64,000 nucleotides of DNA. It comes from Alteromonas sp047556435 (GTDB lineage Bacteria; Pseudomonadota; Gammaproteobacteria; Enterobacterales; Alteromonadaceae). Below are positions 53,252-62,272 of the stretch, one piece after another (the stretch's first letter is position 1; each line of letters opens with the position of its first letter). A program made the translations under genes and the position numbers. A model generated the notes under the pieces. The model did no database searches and had not been told where the DNA came from. It worked only from the letters and a program-made list of their open reading frames with translations. The stretch covers positions 2,108,001 to 2,172,000 of the forward strand of contig NZ_CP180210.1 of NCBI RefSeq assembly GCF_047556435.1, read 5' to 3'.

Positions 53252-56200
53252 ATGAACTTATCGACGTTTCTAAAAGGTACGCTATGTACCTTGTTGTTGT
53301 TTTCTCAGTCTGTTTTCGCTGAGTGGGCGACTATTAATGATGGTGTATCTGTATCTGAGTCACGGGCTCGCTATGTCCGGGCTGAAGGTACTTACATTGT
53401 TCAGGTCAGTGTGACCAATACCACCAGTGAGACAATCAAAGGTCCTTTCAGGTTGTTGCTGGATGATGCATCTCTAGATGTTATTGATCCAACAGGACTT
53501 GATAGCAGCGATGTGCCTTACGTCGTATTCGAACATCAGGAACTGGATGCTGGCAGTACGATGATGGTCACTGCAACATTTGCTTATGATCGCCGTACCC
53601 GACTTTCATTTTCCAGCGTTTTGCAGCACGACGCGTCAGATTGGGTACTGGTGTGGAGTGACGAGTTCGAAGGCGAGAGCATAGACCTCTCCAAATGGGA
53701 ACACGAAATCAACTGTGACGGTGGTGGCAACCAGGAAAAGCAATGTTACACAAACAGCCCAGATAACTCCTACGTTGAAAGCGGCATTTTAAATATTGTT
53801 GCCAAGCCTGAAGCCAATCAGCCTTTACCCTATAGCTCAGCCCGCTTAAGAACAAAATACAAAGGTGACTGGACTTATGGCCGGTTTGAAATTCGCGCAA
53901 AAGCGCCAGGTGGACAGGGCGCTTGGCCAGCAATCTGGATGCTTCCCACCGACAACGTCTATGGTGGATGGCCCCATTCAGGCGAAATCGATATTTTTGA
54001 AGCCGTAAATTTGGGAGCACCAACAGCAGTTGGGTCGAACGACACCGTATCGGAAGTTCATGGCACGCTGCACTACGGTAAAAGCTGGCCAGAGAATGAC
54101 AATTCCGGACAAAGCTATACGTTACCAGATGGCAGTAACCCAATGGATGACTTCCACGTTTATGCGATGGAATGGGAAGAAGGTGAGATCCGTTGGTATG
54201 TTGATGGTGTGCTGTATTCTACACAACGTCAATCTGAGCTGACTTATAACCAGCAGGGGTATCCGGATGGACTGGAACATAAAGGCTGGTATACAGAAGT
54301 TAATAACGAACTGAACTGGAGCTCGGCGCCTTTTGATGAGAAGTTTCATCTGCTGATTAATTTTGCTGTCGGCGGTAGCTGGCCGGAAAATGTGAATACA
54401 GGCGGTGTAGATCCCAACGCTTTCCATGAAAATAATAAATTCGAAATTGATTATGTGCGTGTTTACGAGTGCGCGGTTTCACCTGTAAATGGTCAGGGCT
54501 GTAAAACCGAGGACCCAGGTTACGATGAGCCAGTCGAAAATGGCGGCACGTTAATTCAGGGCGCCGCACCGTTACCCGTGCCCCCCTCTGACGGCATCGC
54601 TGAAGAGCTGGTTATTTTTGAGAATGAAATAAATCCAAGCTGGCCAGCCTGGGATTGCTGTGGTGGCACGACACCTGCGGTGGTCGCAGATGATGCAGAA
54701 CATGGCTATGCCGTTGAATTTTCAATAGGAAGCACACCTACGGTAGTTGGTTTTAATACCAACGTGGCACAGGTTCGCCAGGCATACGATGGCTCTCCAC
54801 TGCTAGCAAATGGGGTACTGGAGTTTGACCTGAAATTAATTACGCCTGCCAACAATGCCAATGCAAACTGGAATCTTAAGGTAGAGCAAGCCGGCGCAAG
54901 CACTGAAGCTGTGGTGGCGATTGATAAGCCGACTACTGAGTGGCGCCGATATTCCATTCCCCTGAGAAACCTTGCGGGTGCAGGATTAAATCTTAATGGC
55001 ATTGATGTCGTGATGATATTCCCGGATTGGGGGCAGGGTGAAGGCGCGGTTTTCCGTGTCGATAACGTCGCGTTCAAAGAGGGTGAACCGGTTGAACCAG
55101 GTAATGGGTTTGTTAACCGTATTCTGATGGACTTTGAAAAGTCCGCCGGCGAGTACACCTTTGTGAATTTTGATGGTGGGGTATCTACTGTTGTCGCTAA
55201 TCCTCATAGCGGGGAAAACAATAACAGTAATCAGGTCGTCCAAATGCAGAAGTACGCAGGCCAGCATTGGGGAGGATCTACGGTTACGCTTGAAGAACCC
55301 ATAGACGTAGACAGTTCCGTGTTTAGCCTGAATGTCTGGTCTGACAGGCCGGTAAACGTGTTGTTTAAGCTGGAAGGTATGCTGGTAGAGCGCAGTGTGG
55401 CGCATTCAGGTTCCGGTTGGGAGTTGCTAAGCTTCGATTTCAGTGGTGAAGCCGGTACCGGGGTAAATCAGATCACTATTATTTTCGATCTGGGCACGAT
55501 GGGTGATGCTGCCGGAAACCCCAATGACTGGACGTTCTACTATGACGACATCGGTATTTTTGAAACGCCGGATGTGGAGGTTGTCGATTTTGAACAGGCA
55601 CCCGAAACCTACGCGTTTGTGAACTTCGACGGAGGCGTTTCTACGGTAATAACAAACCCGGTTTCTGATAGTAGCAATAGCAGCGCACAAGTTGTGCAGA
55701 TGCAAAAATACGCTGGTCAGCCGTGGGGAGGTTCAACCTTAACGTTAGCGGAATCTATGGATGTGGAAGATACCGTGTTCCGCATGAAAGTATGGTCTGA
55801 TCGGGTGGTAAATGTATTATTTAAACTCGAAGGTATGAACGTTGAGCGCAACGTTGCACATAGCGGAAGTGGTTGGGAAGAGTTAGTTTTTGACTTCGCC
55901 GGCGAGTCCGGAACCGGAGTCAACAAGATAACCGTAATTTTTGATCTCGGTGTAATGGGAGATGCGGCAGGAAATCCGGAAAACTGGACGTTCTACTATG
56001 ACGATATCAGCTATCCGTCTAGTGAAGATGGCGGCTCGTCAGGGCCTGAGCCAGGCAATGTGTCCCTCGATTTCGAATCTGAAGCAGGTAGTTATACCTT
56101 TGCAAACTTTGATGGCGGTGTATCGTACGTGTTGGCAAACCCGCATTCAGAAGGTATCAATACCAGTACCCAGGTGGCCATTATGCAAAAGTTTGCAGGC

Positions 56201-59200
56201 GCACCCTGGGGTGGTTCTACGCTGACACTCGCGCAGTCTTTGGATATTAACGATACCGTTTTTACGATGAAAGTCTGGTCAGCGCGCGAAGTGAACGTGC
56301 TGTTCAAACTTGAAGGAATAGCGCAGGAGCGCAATGTGCCTCATGGAGGGACTGGATGGGAAACGCTGTCTTTCGATTTCACCGGTATTGCTGGAACATT
56401 ATCGCAAATTACCTTTATCTTTGATTTGGGGGTAGTAGGCAACGCTGATAACGATGCATCGAACTGGACCTTTTACTTTGATGATATCGTCGTAGCCAAT
56501 GGGCCAACTGAAGATCCGGATTCCGACAATGATGGCGTAGCAGATAGCCTGGACCAATGTCCGAACACGCCTGCTGGTGTACCTGTTGATGCGAATGGCT
56601 GTCAGGTTATTTCAAACTCGGATTCCGATGGTGATGGCGTCAATGACAATATTGATCAGTGCGACAATACACCGCCTGACACTGCCGTAGATGCAACAGG
56701 TTGCCCAGTGTCAGTTAGCTCAGAAACCGGTCTGGTTCAGGACAGCGATACCAGCGTGTATTTCTTTGTGAATACGCCGGATTGGGCAGATGTCCATTTC
56801 ATCGTAAATGGTGGTGGTCAGCAAAATGTGCGTATGCAAAACACCGGTGGCATCAATCTATTTAACCTTGCCAATTTAAGCAGTGGCGATGAAATTGTGT
56901 ACTGGTTTACTTATCTTCAGGCATCCGGAGGTGCGATCGATACCGCCCAGCAGACTTACTATGTAGGCAATGGCGGTAGCGGTGGAGGTCAAACCGACTC
57001 AGACAACGATGGTGTGGTAGATAGTTTAGATCAGTGCCCCAACACTCCTCCAGGGGCCGAAGTTGACGAAGCGGGTTGTACCGTAGCGGATGTCACGGAT
57101 TCTGACAACGATGGGGTTGTTGATAGTCTTGATCAATGCCCGAACACTCCTGCGGGAACCCTTGTTGATGAGAATGGCTGTGCGGCTACCAGCATCGCAG
57201 ACGCGGATAATGACGGCGTAGCTGATGAGTTTGATTTGTGCCCCAATACCGCTCCCGGCGCGAATGTCGATGCGCAGGGATGTGAAATTGTTACTGTTGT
57301 AAATGAAGTCAGGGCGGCAAATGACATTTTAGTGGGGGGACACGGTTCGTCGGCCAGCGGGTTCACGCTTTACGTGTTTGATAATGATGTACCATATTCT
57401 GCCAGCGTTTGTAATGGCGGCTGCGCTACCAACTGGCCACCAGTAATAGTGAATGATGGTGCGGCGTCTGGCGTAGCTAATTTGTCAACCATTATGCGTG
57501 AAGATGGACAGTTGCAGGCGGCTTATCAGGGGCGTCCATTATATTTCTACCAGAATGACACTCAGGCAGGTGACACCAACGGTGATGGCATTAATGGTGT
57601 GTGGCATGTGGTGAATTACACTGTCGAATTAGGAGCAGTGGTACCGTTGTTTAATGATCGGACGGGGTTGGATCAAGCCATCAGCTTTGACCGCGGAGAC
57701 GCACTGGTGACGCGTTTTGCGGACCGTGGCCGAGACCGCCATGCGAAAGAAGATCAATTCCAAATTTATGATCATTACTTATCCCACTATTGGATACACC
57801 GAACCGCTCAATTTGAGTTTGTCGATTATGTGGCCAAAGGTGGCTCGCATATCGAGGTTAACTTTATTACCGAGTGGAAACTGGGTGCCCGCGAATTCAG
57901 GGCCTGGTATCGCGGCCTGAATACAGTGGCTGAATACCATGGTAACTATTTTGGTGGCGGCGCTGTAGTTGAAGTGGATAACGGAACCTATGACTTTAAT
58001 TTTAATAAAATTAGCGATGAGGGTGACCAGTATCGTTATCAGGTAATTATTGATGATTACCGGCCTCTGAACTGGGAGCCTTCAGGTGGACCATTACCGC
58101 TGCAAGTGGGACAACGAATGGAAGTAGAGGTCAGTCAGTTCCTCGACGCACCACCAGAGGGACGTGAAAATTACTATGGCACTACGTATCTGTATATCGT
58201 GGGCGAGGGGATGGTGCCTTGGAAAACAGTAGGTGACTTCGATGATAAAAGTTCAGAACGTGAAGACTCTTACCCTATAGCCCAGGAAGGCTGGTTAGGG
58301 GGCTACACTACGCTGCCTTATAATTATACTAATGAACCAGATAACCACTTCATGCAGATGGCTACTAATTTGTCCAATATCAATGGCCAGATATTTGTAG
58401 AAGGTCGTCGCGTCCACCACAGTAGTTTTGTGGATGGCAGACACGATGAAAGAAATGGTGAAAACGGGATCTTTGATGATGTAGTAGGCCTTGCTGGCAC
58501 ACACTATATCAAAGAGAGTTGTGCCGGATGTCACGTACGTAACGGCCGGGCTGCGCCAGCGCCTGTCGGTCAGCCTCTGGATAAATGGGTATTTAAGGTA
58601 GCGGATGTCAACGGCAATCCGGACCCGCATATTGGCAGTGTATTACAGCCTAAAAATATAGGTATTGATAATAACGCTGACGGTGAAGGCACGGTGTCTA
58701 TTGCGTCATGGCCTGAGAACAATGGCTTACGTTCACCAGTATATCAATTCAGTAACGGCACACCGGCACGCTTCTCTGCGAGGATTGCTCCGCAACTGGT
58801 TGGTCTGGGCTTACTGGAAGCTGTACCGGAAAGCGCTATCCTGGCGATGGAAGATACCGATGACAGCAATGCTGACGGTATATCTGGCAAAGCACAGCGT
58901 GTGATTGACCCGCTGACAGGTGATACCCGTCTGGGTCGCTTTGGCTGGAAAGCCGGTACCTCGTCAGTTAAGCACCAGGTGGCGTCAGCATTTAATACAG
59001 ATATGGGCGTAATGAACAGCATGTTCCCTGATCCTGACTGTGGGACTGAGCAAACGGTATGTGGTGATTCAGGATCGGAAGTGTCTGACAAACATCTGGA
59101 TGAACTGGCTAAGTACATTTCACTGCTAGGTGTACGGGCACAACGCGACCTTGACGAGCCCGAAGTGCAGGCTGGCAAGCAATTGTTCAGTGATATTGGC

Positions 59201-59608
59201 TGTGCAAGCTGTCACACGCCGACGCTGCAAACCAGCGAGTTCCATCCACTAGCGGAGCTAAGAGGCCAGACTATTCATCCTTATACCGATTTACTGCTGC
59301 ATGATATGGGTGAAGGGTTAGCTGATAATCTTGGAGAAGGTGAGGCGAGTGGATCCGAGTGGCGTACTACACCGCTTTGGGGCTTAGGCCTCTCAGCCTG
59401 TGTCACCGGCGGAGTGGTGAACCCAATCGGTGGGCAGGGCAATGAAGTATGTAGTCCTGAACACAGCTACCTGCATGATGGTCGCGCACGTACCATCGAA
59501 GAGGCTATTCTTTGGCATGGTGGTGAGTCTGAGAGTTCACGAGTTGCTTACGAAAGCCTGGGGAATACGGATAAGTCAGCCCTGCTGCGGTTTTTGAATT
59601 CACTATAA
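53252..59608 (+). CDS. Giant secreted GH16 beta-glucanase fused to di-haem cytochrome c oxidoreductase domain
   Basis: A 2118-residue secreted protein. Order: signal peptide (1-23); beta domain (24-125); GH16 laminarinase domain (about 130-407) with the catalytic motif E245-I-D247-I-F-E250; carbohydrate-binding-like domain (about 450-610); three repeats of about 145 residues (near 627-771, 779-920, 937-1083), each with FVNFDGGVS, WGGSTLTL and YYDDI-like phrases; thrombospondin type 3 calcium repeats (1090-1155 and 1249-1345) around a small beta module; a secreted-repeat domain of the YbbN-lipoprotein type (about 1355-1460); then a di-haem oxidoreductase region (about 1470-2118) with haem sites C1757-x2-C-H1761 and C1984-x2-C-H1988 and YLHDGRARTIEEAI at the end. 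It should bind and cut beta-1,3-glucans and carry electrons. No C-terminal sorting signal. GGAG precedes ATG 53252. Confidence 0.9.
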   Translation: MNLSTFLKGTLCTLLLFSQSVFAEWATINDGVSVSESRARYVRAEGTYIVQVSVTNTTSETIKGPFRLLLDDASLDVIDPTGLDSSDVPYVVFEHQELDAGSTMMVTATFAYDRRTRLSFSSVLQHDASDWVLVWSDEFEGESIDLSKWEHEINCDGGGNQEKQCYTNSPDNSYVESGILNIVAKPEANQPLPYSSARLRTKYKGDWTYGRFEIRAKAPGGQGAWPAIWMLPTDNVYGGWPHSGEIDIFEAVNLGAPTAVGSNDTVSEVHGTLHYGKSWPENDNSGQSYTLPDGSNPMDDFHVYAMEWEEGEIRWYVDGVLYSTQRQSELTYNQQGYPDGLEHKGWYTEVNNELNWSSAPFDEKFHLLINFAVGGSWPENVNTGGVDPNAFHENNKFEIDYVRVYECAVSPVNGQGCKTEDPGYDEPVENGGTLIQGAAPLPVPPSDGIAEELVIFENEINPSWPAWDCCGGTTPAVVADDAEHGYAVEFSIGSTPTVVGFNTNVAQVRQAYDGSPLLANGVLEFDLKLITPANNANANWNLKVEQAGASTEAVVAIDKPTTEWRRYSIPLRNLAGAGLNLNGIDVVMIFPDWGQGEGAVFRVDNVAFKEGEPVEPGNGFVNRILMDFEKSAGEYTFVNFDGGVSTVVANPHSGENNNSNQVVQMQKYAGQHWGGSTVTLEEPIDVDSSVFSLNVWSDRPVNVLFKLEGMLVERSVAHSGSGWELLSFDFSGEAGTGVNQITIIFDLGTMGDAAGNPNDWTFYYDDIGIFETPDVEVVDFEQAPETYAFVNFDGGVSTVITNPVSDSSNSSAQVVQMQKYAGQPWGGSTLTLAESMDVEDTVFRMKVWSDRVVNVLFKLEGMNVERNVAHSGSGWEELVFDFAGESGTGVNKITVIFDLGVMGDAAGNPENWTFYYDDISYPSSEDGGSSGPEPGNVSLDFESEAGSYTFANFDGGVSYVLANPHSEGINTSTQVAIMQKFAGAPWGGSTLTLAQSLDINDTVFTMKVWSAREVNVLFKLEGIAQERNVPHGGTGWETLSFDFTGIAGTLSQITFIFDLGVVGNADNDASNWTFYFDDIVVANGPTEDPDSDNDGVADSLDQCPNTPAGVPVDANGCQVISNSDSDGDGVNDNIDQCDNTPPDTAVDATGCPVSVSSETGLVQDSDTSVYFFVNTPDWADVHFIVNGGGQQNVRMQNTGGINLFNLANLSSGDEIVYWFTYLQASGGAIDTAQQTYYVGNGGSGGGQTDSDNDGVVDSLDQCPNTPPGAEVDEAGCTVADVTDSDNDGVVDSLDQCPNTPAGTLVDENGCAATSIADADNDGVADEFDLCPNTAPGANVDAQGCEIVTVVNEVRAANDILVGGHGSSASGFTLYVFDNDVPYSASVCNGGCATNWPPVIVNDGAASGVANLSTIMREDGQLQAAYQGRPLYFYQNDTQAGDTNGDGINGVWHVVNYTVELGAVVPLFNDRTGLDQAISFDRGDALVTRFADRGRDRHAKEDQFQIYDHYLSHYWIHRTAQFEFVDYVAKGGSHIEVNFITEWKLGAREFRAWYRGLNTVAEYHGNYFGGGAVVEVDNGTYDFNFNKISDEGDQYRYQVIIDDYRPLNWEPSGGPLPLQVGQRMEVEVSQFLDAPPEGRENYYGTTYLYIVGEGMVPWKTVGDFDDKSSEREDSYPIAQEGWLGGYTTLPYNYTNEPDNHFMQMATNLSNINGQIFVEGRRVHHSSFVDGRHDERNGENGIFDDVVGLAGTHYIKESCAGCHVRNGRAAPAPVGQPLDKWVFKVADVNGNPDPHIGSVLQPKNIGIDNNADGEGTVSIASWPENNGLRSPVYQFSNGTPARFSARIAPQLVGLGLLEAVPESAILAMEDTDDSNADGISGKAQRVIDPLTGDTRLGRFGWKAGTSSVKHQVASAFNTDMGVMNSMFPDPDCGTEQTVCGDSGSEVSDKHLDELAKYISLLGVRAQRDLDEPEVQAGKQLFSDIGCASCHTPTLQTSEFHPLAELRGQTIHPYTDLLLHDMGEGLADNLGEGEASGSEWRTTPLWGLGLSACVTGGVVNPIGGQGNEVCSPEHSYLHDGRARTIEEAILWHGGESESSRVAYESLGNTDKSALLRFLNSL

Positions 59609-59630
59609 TAATACTTAGAAAATCCACTTT

Positions 59631-59656
59631 AAGGGGCCGGCAGGCCCCTTTTTTTG
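59631..59656 (+). terminator. Terminator of the PEP-CTERM/hydrolase operon
   Basis: AAGGGGCC and GGCCCCTT form an 8-bp stem with loop GGCA, followed by seven T. Confidence 0.95.
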
Positions 59657-59762
59657 TTGTCAGAAGTGGATGTATGGATAAACAATATCAACTGGCTAAC
59701 AACGGCAGCGAGCAAAGCCAGATGAAAGCCATAACTATAATTTCCACAAAGAGTGCAGAATT

Positions 59763-60173
59763 CTAGTCGTGCAGTTTAGCGCCTTTAAACACCTTATCAA
59801 CGAGCTTTTTATTTCCACACATTGCAAGTCCCACTAACGGGAGTTGATCGCTTGCGTACTGACTAACCGTTTGTCGGTTGTCTTCATCATTACCAGTGGC
59901 AAACATATCCTCAATGTAAATTGCCAGTTCGGCCTGATTTCGGTTTGCCCGGCTGATAAACGTACTGAGCTTTTCCCGGCTGGCTTGTAGTACAATAATT
60001 GGCTGCACACAGAGGGGCAGATATTTGTTACCTGAGGCGTCTGTGTAGGCCTCGCCGGTAAATACATCTGGGCTACTGGTTACGCCGCCGGACAGAAAGC
60101 TAACCACATTCAATTTTTGCCAGACTGGCAGATCTTCAGCGACGACAATCGCGAATTTTGTGTCAAAGTGCAA
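59763..60173 (-). CDS. DUF2000 family protein
   Basis: A 136-residue cytosolic protein of the DUF2000 type: KFAIVVAEDLPVWQKLNVVSFLSGG at the N-terminus and PLVGLAMCGNKKLVDKVFKGAKLH at the end. Some relatives have a peptidyl-tRNA hydrolase-like fold; function unknown. TTG 60173 is the likely start, preceded by GGGAGG at suitable distance. It lies downstream of the broken LysE gene on the same strand. Confidence 0.85.
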   Translation of the reverse strand: MHFDTKFAIVVAEDLPVWQKLNVVSFLSGGVTSSPDVFTGEAYTDASGNKYLPLCVQPIIVLQASREKLSTFISRANRNQAELAIYIEDMFATGNDEDNRQTVSQYASDQLPLVGLAMCGNKKLVDKVFKGAKLHD

Positions 60174-60206
60174 AGTTTTGCCTCCCGGCTGTTTAACAAT
60201 ACCTAT

Positions 60207-60794
60207 TTAATGAATAAAAGAATTTAGTCCCAGACTTAGCGCAACAACGAACAGGAATAGCGCCATCAGTTTATTAATCGCGGATAAATATCGGGTATGA
60301 TTAATGTTCTTTCCAAGCAGACGACCAAAAACAAAGTAAAACCACGGTGCCCCGAACGCAAATATGGCCAGTCCCACACACCAGGCAAACAAGACGAATC
60401 CGGTTATGCCTGCCGCAGGAAAGTGCACTGTAGCTACGGGCAGTGCGACAGTGATCTCTTTTGGATTAAGTAATTGCATAAGCAAACCATCACGAAATGA
60501 CAGGATCCGGGGTGTTGCTTCTGCATTCTAAGTGGGTGTCGACCGGAAAATTTTTATTGCCAACCAGAGTATATATAAGCTCCCGAGCACCGAAGTCAGT
60601 GTCAGTAGTGACGAATTCATTACCCGTTCGCCAATAAACGCGACAGAGAAAAACAGGATGAACATGGCCACGGCGACGCCGGCGAAGAACCCCGAAATGC
60701 GGTTTTGTCTTTGAATTCCATTGTTAAGCCCAATAGCATTCACTGGCCCAGACGTATACATCACGCCAAAGGCATAAAGAATTATGTCAATCAT
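60207..60794 (-). pseudogene. LysE family exporter gene interrupted by an in-frame TAG
   Basis: Two parts in the same reading frame make one LysE-type protein of about 195 residues: the N-terminal half (60794-60531; ILYAFGVMYTSGPVNAIGLNNG) and the C-terminal half (ends 60207; QLLNPKEITVALP and the last three helices). They are split by TAG at 60528-60530, with coding-like sequence (NAEATPRILSFRDGLL) just after it. No frameshift is needed, so one nonsense change explains the break. The product would be a membrane exporter for a small amino acid; it is presumably inactive unless the stop is read through. The AraC-type regulator upstream probably controlled it. Confidence 0.8.
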
Positions 60795-60825
60795 GGATTA
60801 CTCTAAAGTAGTGAGATCGTAAAAA

Positions 60826-61152
60826 TCAGGTGACTAACTGACGCTGGTACTGGCGTGGCGTAATGCCGAAAGTCCTTTTGAACTTGCGATTAAAGTGGCT
60901 TACATCTGCAAATCCGAGGTCAACGGCAGTGTCAAATACACTGTTTCCCATTTCGAGTGCCTGTCTTGCACGGTTAATCCTGCAATTCAGAACATATTGA
61001 TGGGGCGTCATTCCGAACTGCTGGTTGAACAGGCGGATAAAATGATATTTGGACATGTTGGCTGCCTGACATATCGAATCCAAAGTCAGCTTTTGATCCA
61101 GGTTGCTGAGAGTGGTGAGAAAACGCAGGAAGGGATTAGTGCGTTGCAACAA
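60826..61152 (-). CDS. Short AraC-type transcriptional regulator (DNA-binding domain only)
   Basis: A 108-residue protein made of one AraC DNA-binding domain with two HTH motifs: LDSICQAANMSKYHFIRLFNQQFG and TAVDLGFADVSHFNRKFKRTFG. It lacks a sensor domain. Full-length regulators of this short type exist, though a lost N-terminal part is possible because the DNA before its start is decayed. It lies just upstream of the broken LysE gene on the same strand. Confidence 0.8.
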   Translation of the reverse strand: MLQRTNPFLRFLTTLSNLDQKLTLDSICQAANMSKYHFIRLFNQQFGMTPHQYVLNCRINRARQALEMGNSVFDTAVDLGFADVSHFNRKFKRTFGITPRQYQRQLVT

Positions 61153-61841
61153 TATTTAGCAGACCTGCAAGCCACCTCAATTGATACTGTTGATTTGCCA
61201 AGTGCAGACTGAGCAAACCTTCGTCTGGCCGAACTGCTTATGAATAATAACGAGTTTTCTGAAGCCAAAACAACGTTAGTTTCTATTAGTCAGTCAAGTG
61301 ACGATCGCTTCAATAAAATTCTGAAAAGTTTAAAAAAAATTAAGAAACAGGTTAAAACCAGGTTCACTCGTTTACTCGTTAGTGGATTTTGAGAACGGTT
61401 GCTTATCCGTTTTGCCAACTGGTAAGCCTCTGTGCTACTGATAATGCGAGCACAGAGGCAATTCGCAGCTGACTCCAGCAACGTTTGTCGCGCTGAGTTG
61501 GCTAGCACTGGTAGAGAGTAGGGAAGTTGTACCTGACAGGCTATTTTCAATAACTTCGCTGGTTGAGACCAGAAGCCGTTCCTAAGCTACTCGTTAACTA
61601 CCCTTTGACGTTGCGAGTTCCGGCAATTCAATTTTCCAGCCTCTTGACTTAATTCAGCCTAAAACCATAGTTTGTTTGATAATACATTCTTAACGCACGG
61701 TAAAATGGATTGCCGATTACCGTTACGGCTATCTTCGAGCAGAGACGTCTTTGTACTACTCTGTAAAAAGCGCCCTGATGTAGTGCGATCAACCCAAATC
61801 ATATTACGTACGCTCTTATATCAATACAGTAAAGACCTGTA
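61153..61841. other. Gene-poor, probably decayed DNA
   Basis: No intact gene is supported. On the plus strand one frame reads coding-like from about 61150 to 61390 (YLADLQATSIDTVDL, then after a TGA at 61210 ANLRLAELLMNNNEFSEAK), which may be the broken end of an older gene. The rest holds no clear signal. Confidence 0.4.
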
Positions 61842-62099
61842 TCAGGCTGCGATTAATCTTTGTGTTGTGGGATATTTACGTCTCGTCGCATTCAACATGA
61901 GTCGATTGCGCTTATCAAGAATCTCTTCCTGAAGCGGTCTACTTGTAGCGCGGTTGAACTGAATAGTATAACCATTAAAGGAGTCTACCGTGGGCTGGTC
62001 AAAACACTTGCCCCGGTACATAGCGCCTAATGCGCTTTGGTCAACAAGCGGCTGCTTCTTAAGTAATACTTTTCCGTCAAAGAAACGAGAATAATTCAT
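61842..62099 (-). CDS. Possible small protein, unknown
   Basis: An 85-residue open frame with AAGGTG six bases before its ATG. It begins MNYSRFFDGKVLLKKQ and is basic in the C-terminal half (EEILDKRNRLMLNATRRKYP). No family recognised. It lies just downstream of the Tn3-type transposase and could be a cargo gene, or a chance frame in decayed DNA. Confidence 0.35.
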   Translation of the reverse strand: MNYSRFFDGKVLLKKQPLVDQSALGAMYRGKCFDQPTVDSFNGYTIQFNRATSRPLQEEILDKRNRLMLNATRRKYPTTQRLIAA

Positions 62100-62272
62100 G
62101 ACTGCACCTTTTTGCTTTGCTTAATTCATTATCGGCAAAACCACTCTGAAACTTTAATTTGAAGACCGGTAAGGCTTCGGGCTTTGCTATAAAAGGGCAA
62201 TAGTGGCTGAACCACCGTATAGGTCACTAGATTACGACATAAAGAGCTAGCCCATTGATAATAATAAATTAT

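Noticed and set aside
55130..56500. Possible direct-repeat or CRISPR-like array
   Set aside because: The repeats are about 145 codons long and in frame inside the hydrolase gene; no short repeat with regular spacers exists.
61672..61932. Plus-strand open frame of 86 codons
   Set aside because: No ribosome binding site, no recognisable domain and it overlaps a better-supported minus-strand frame.
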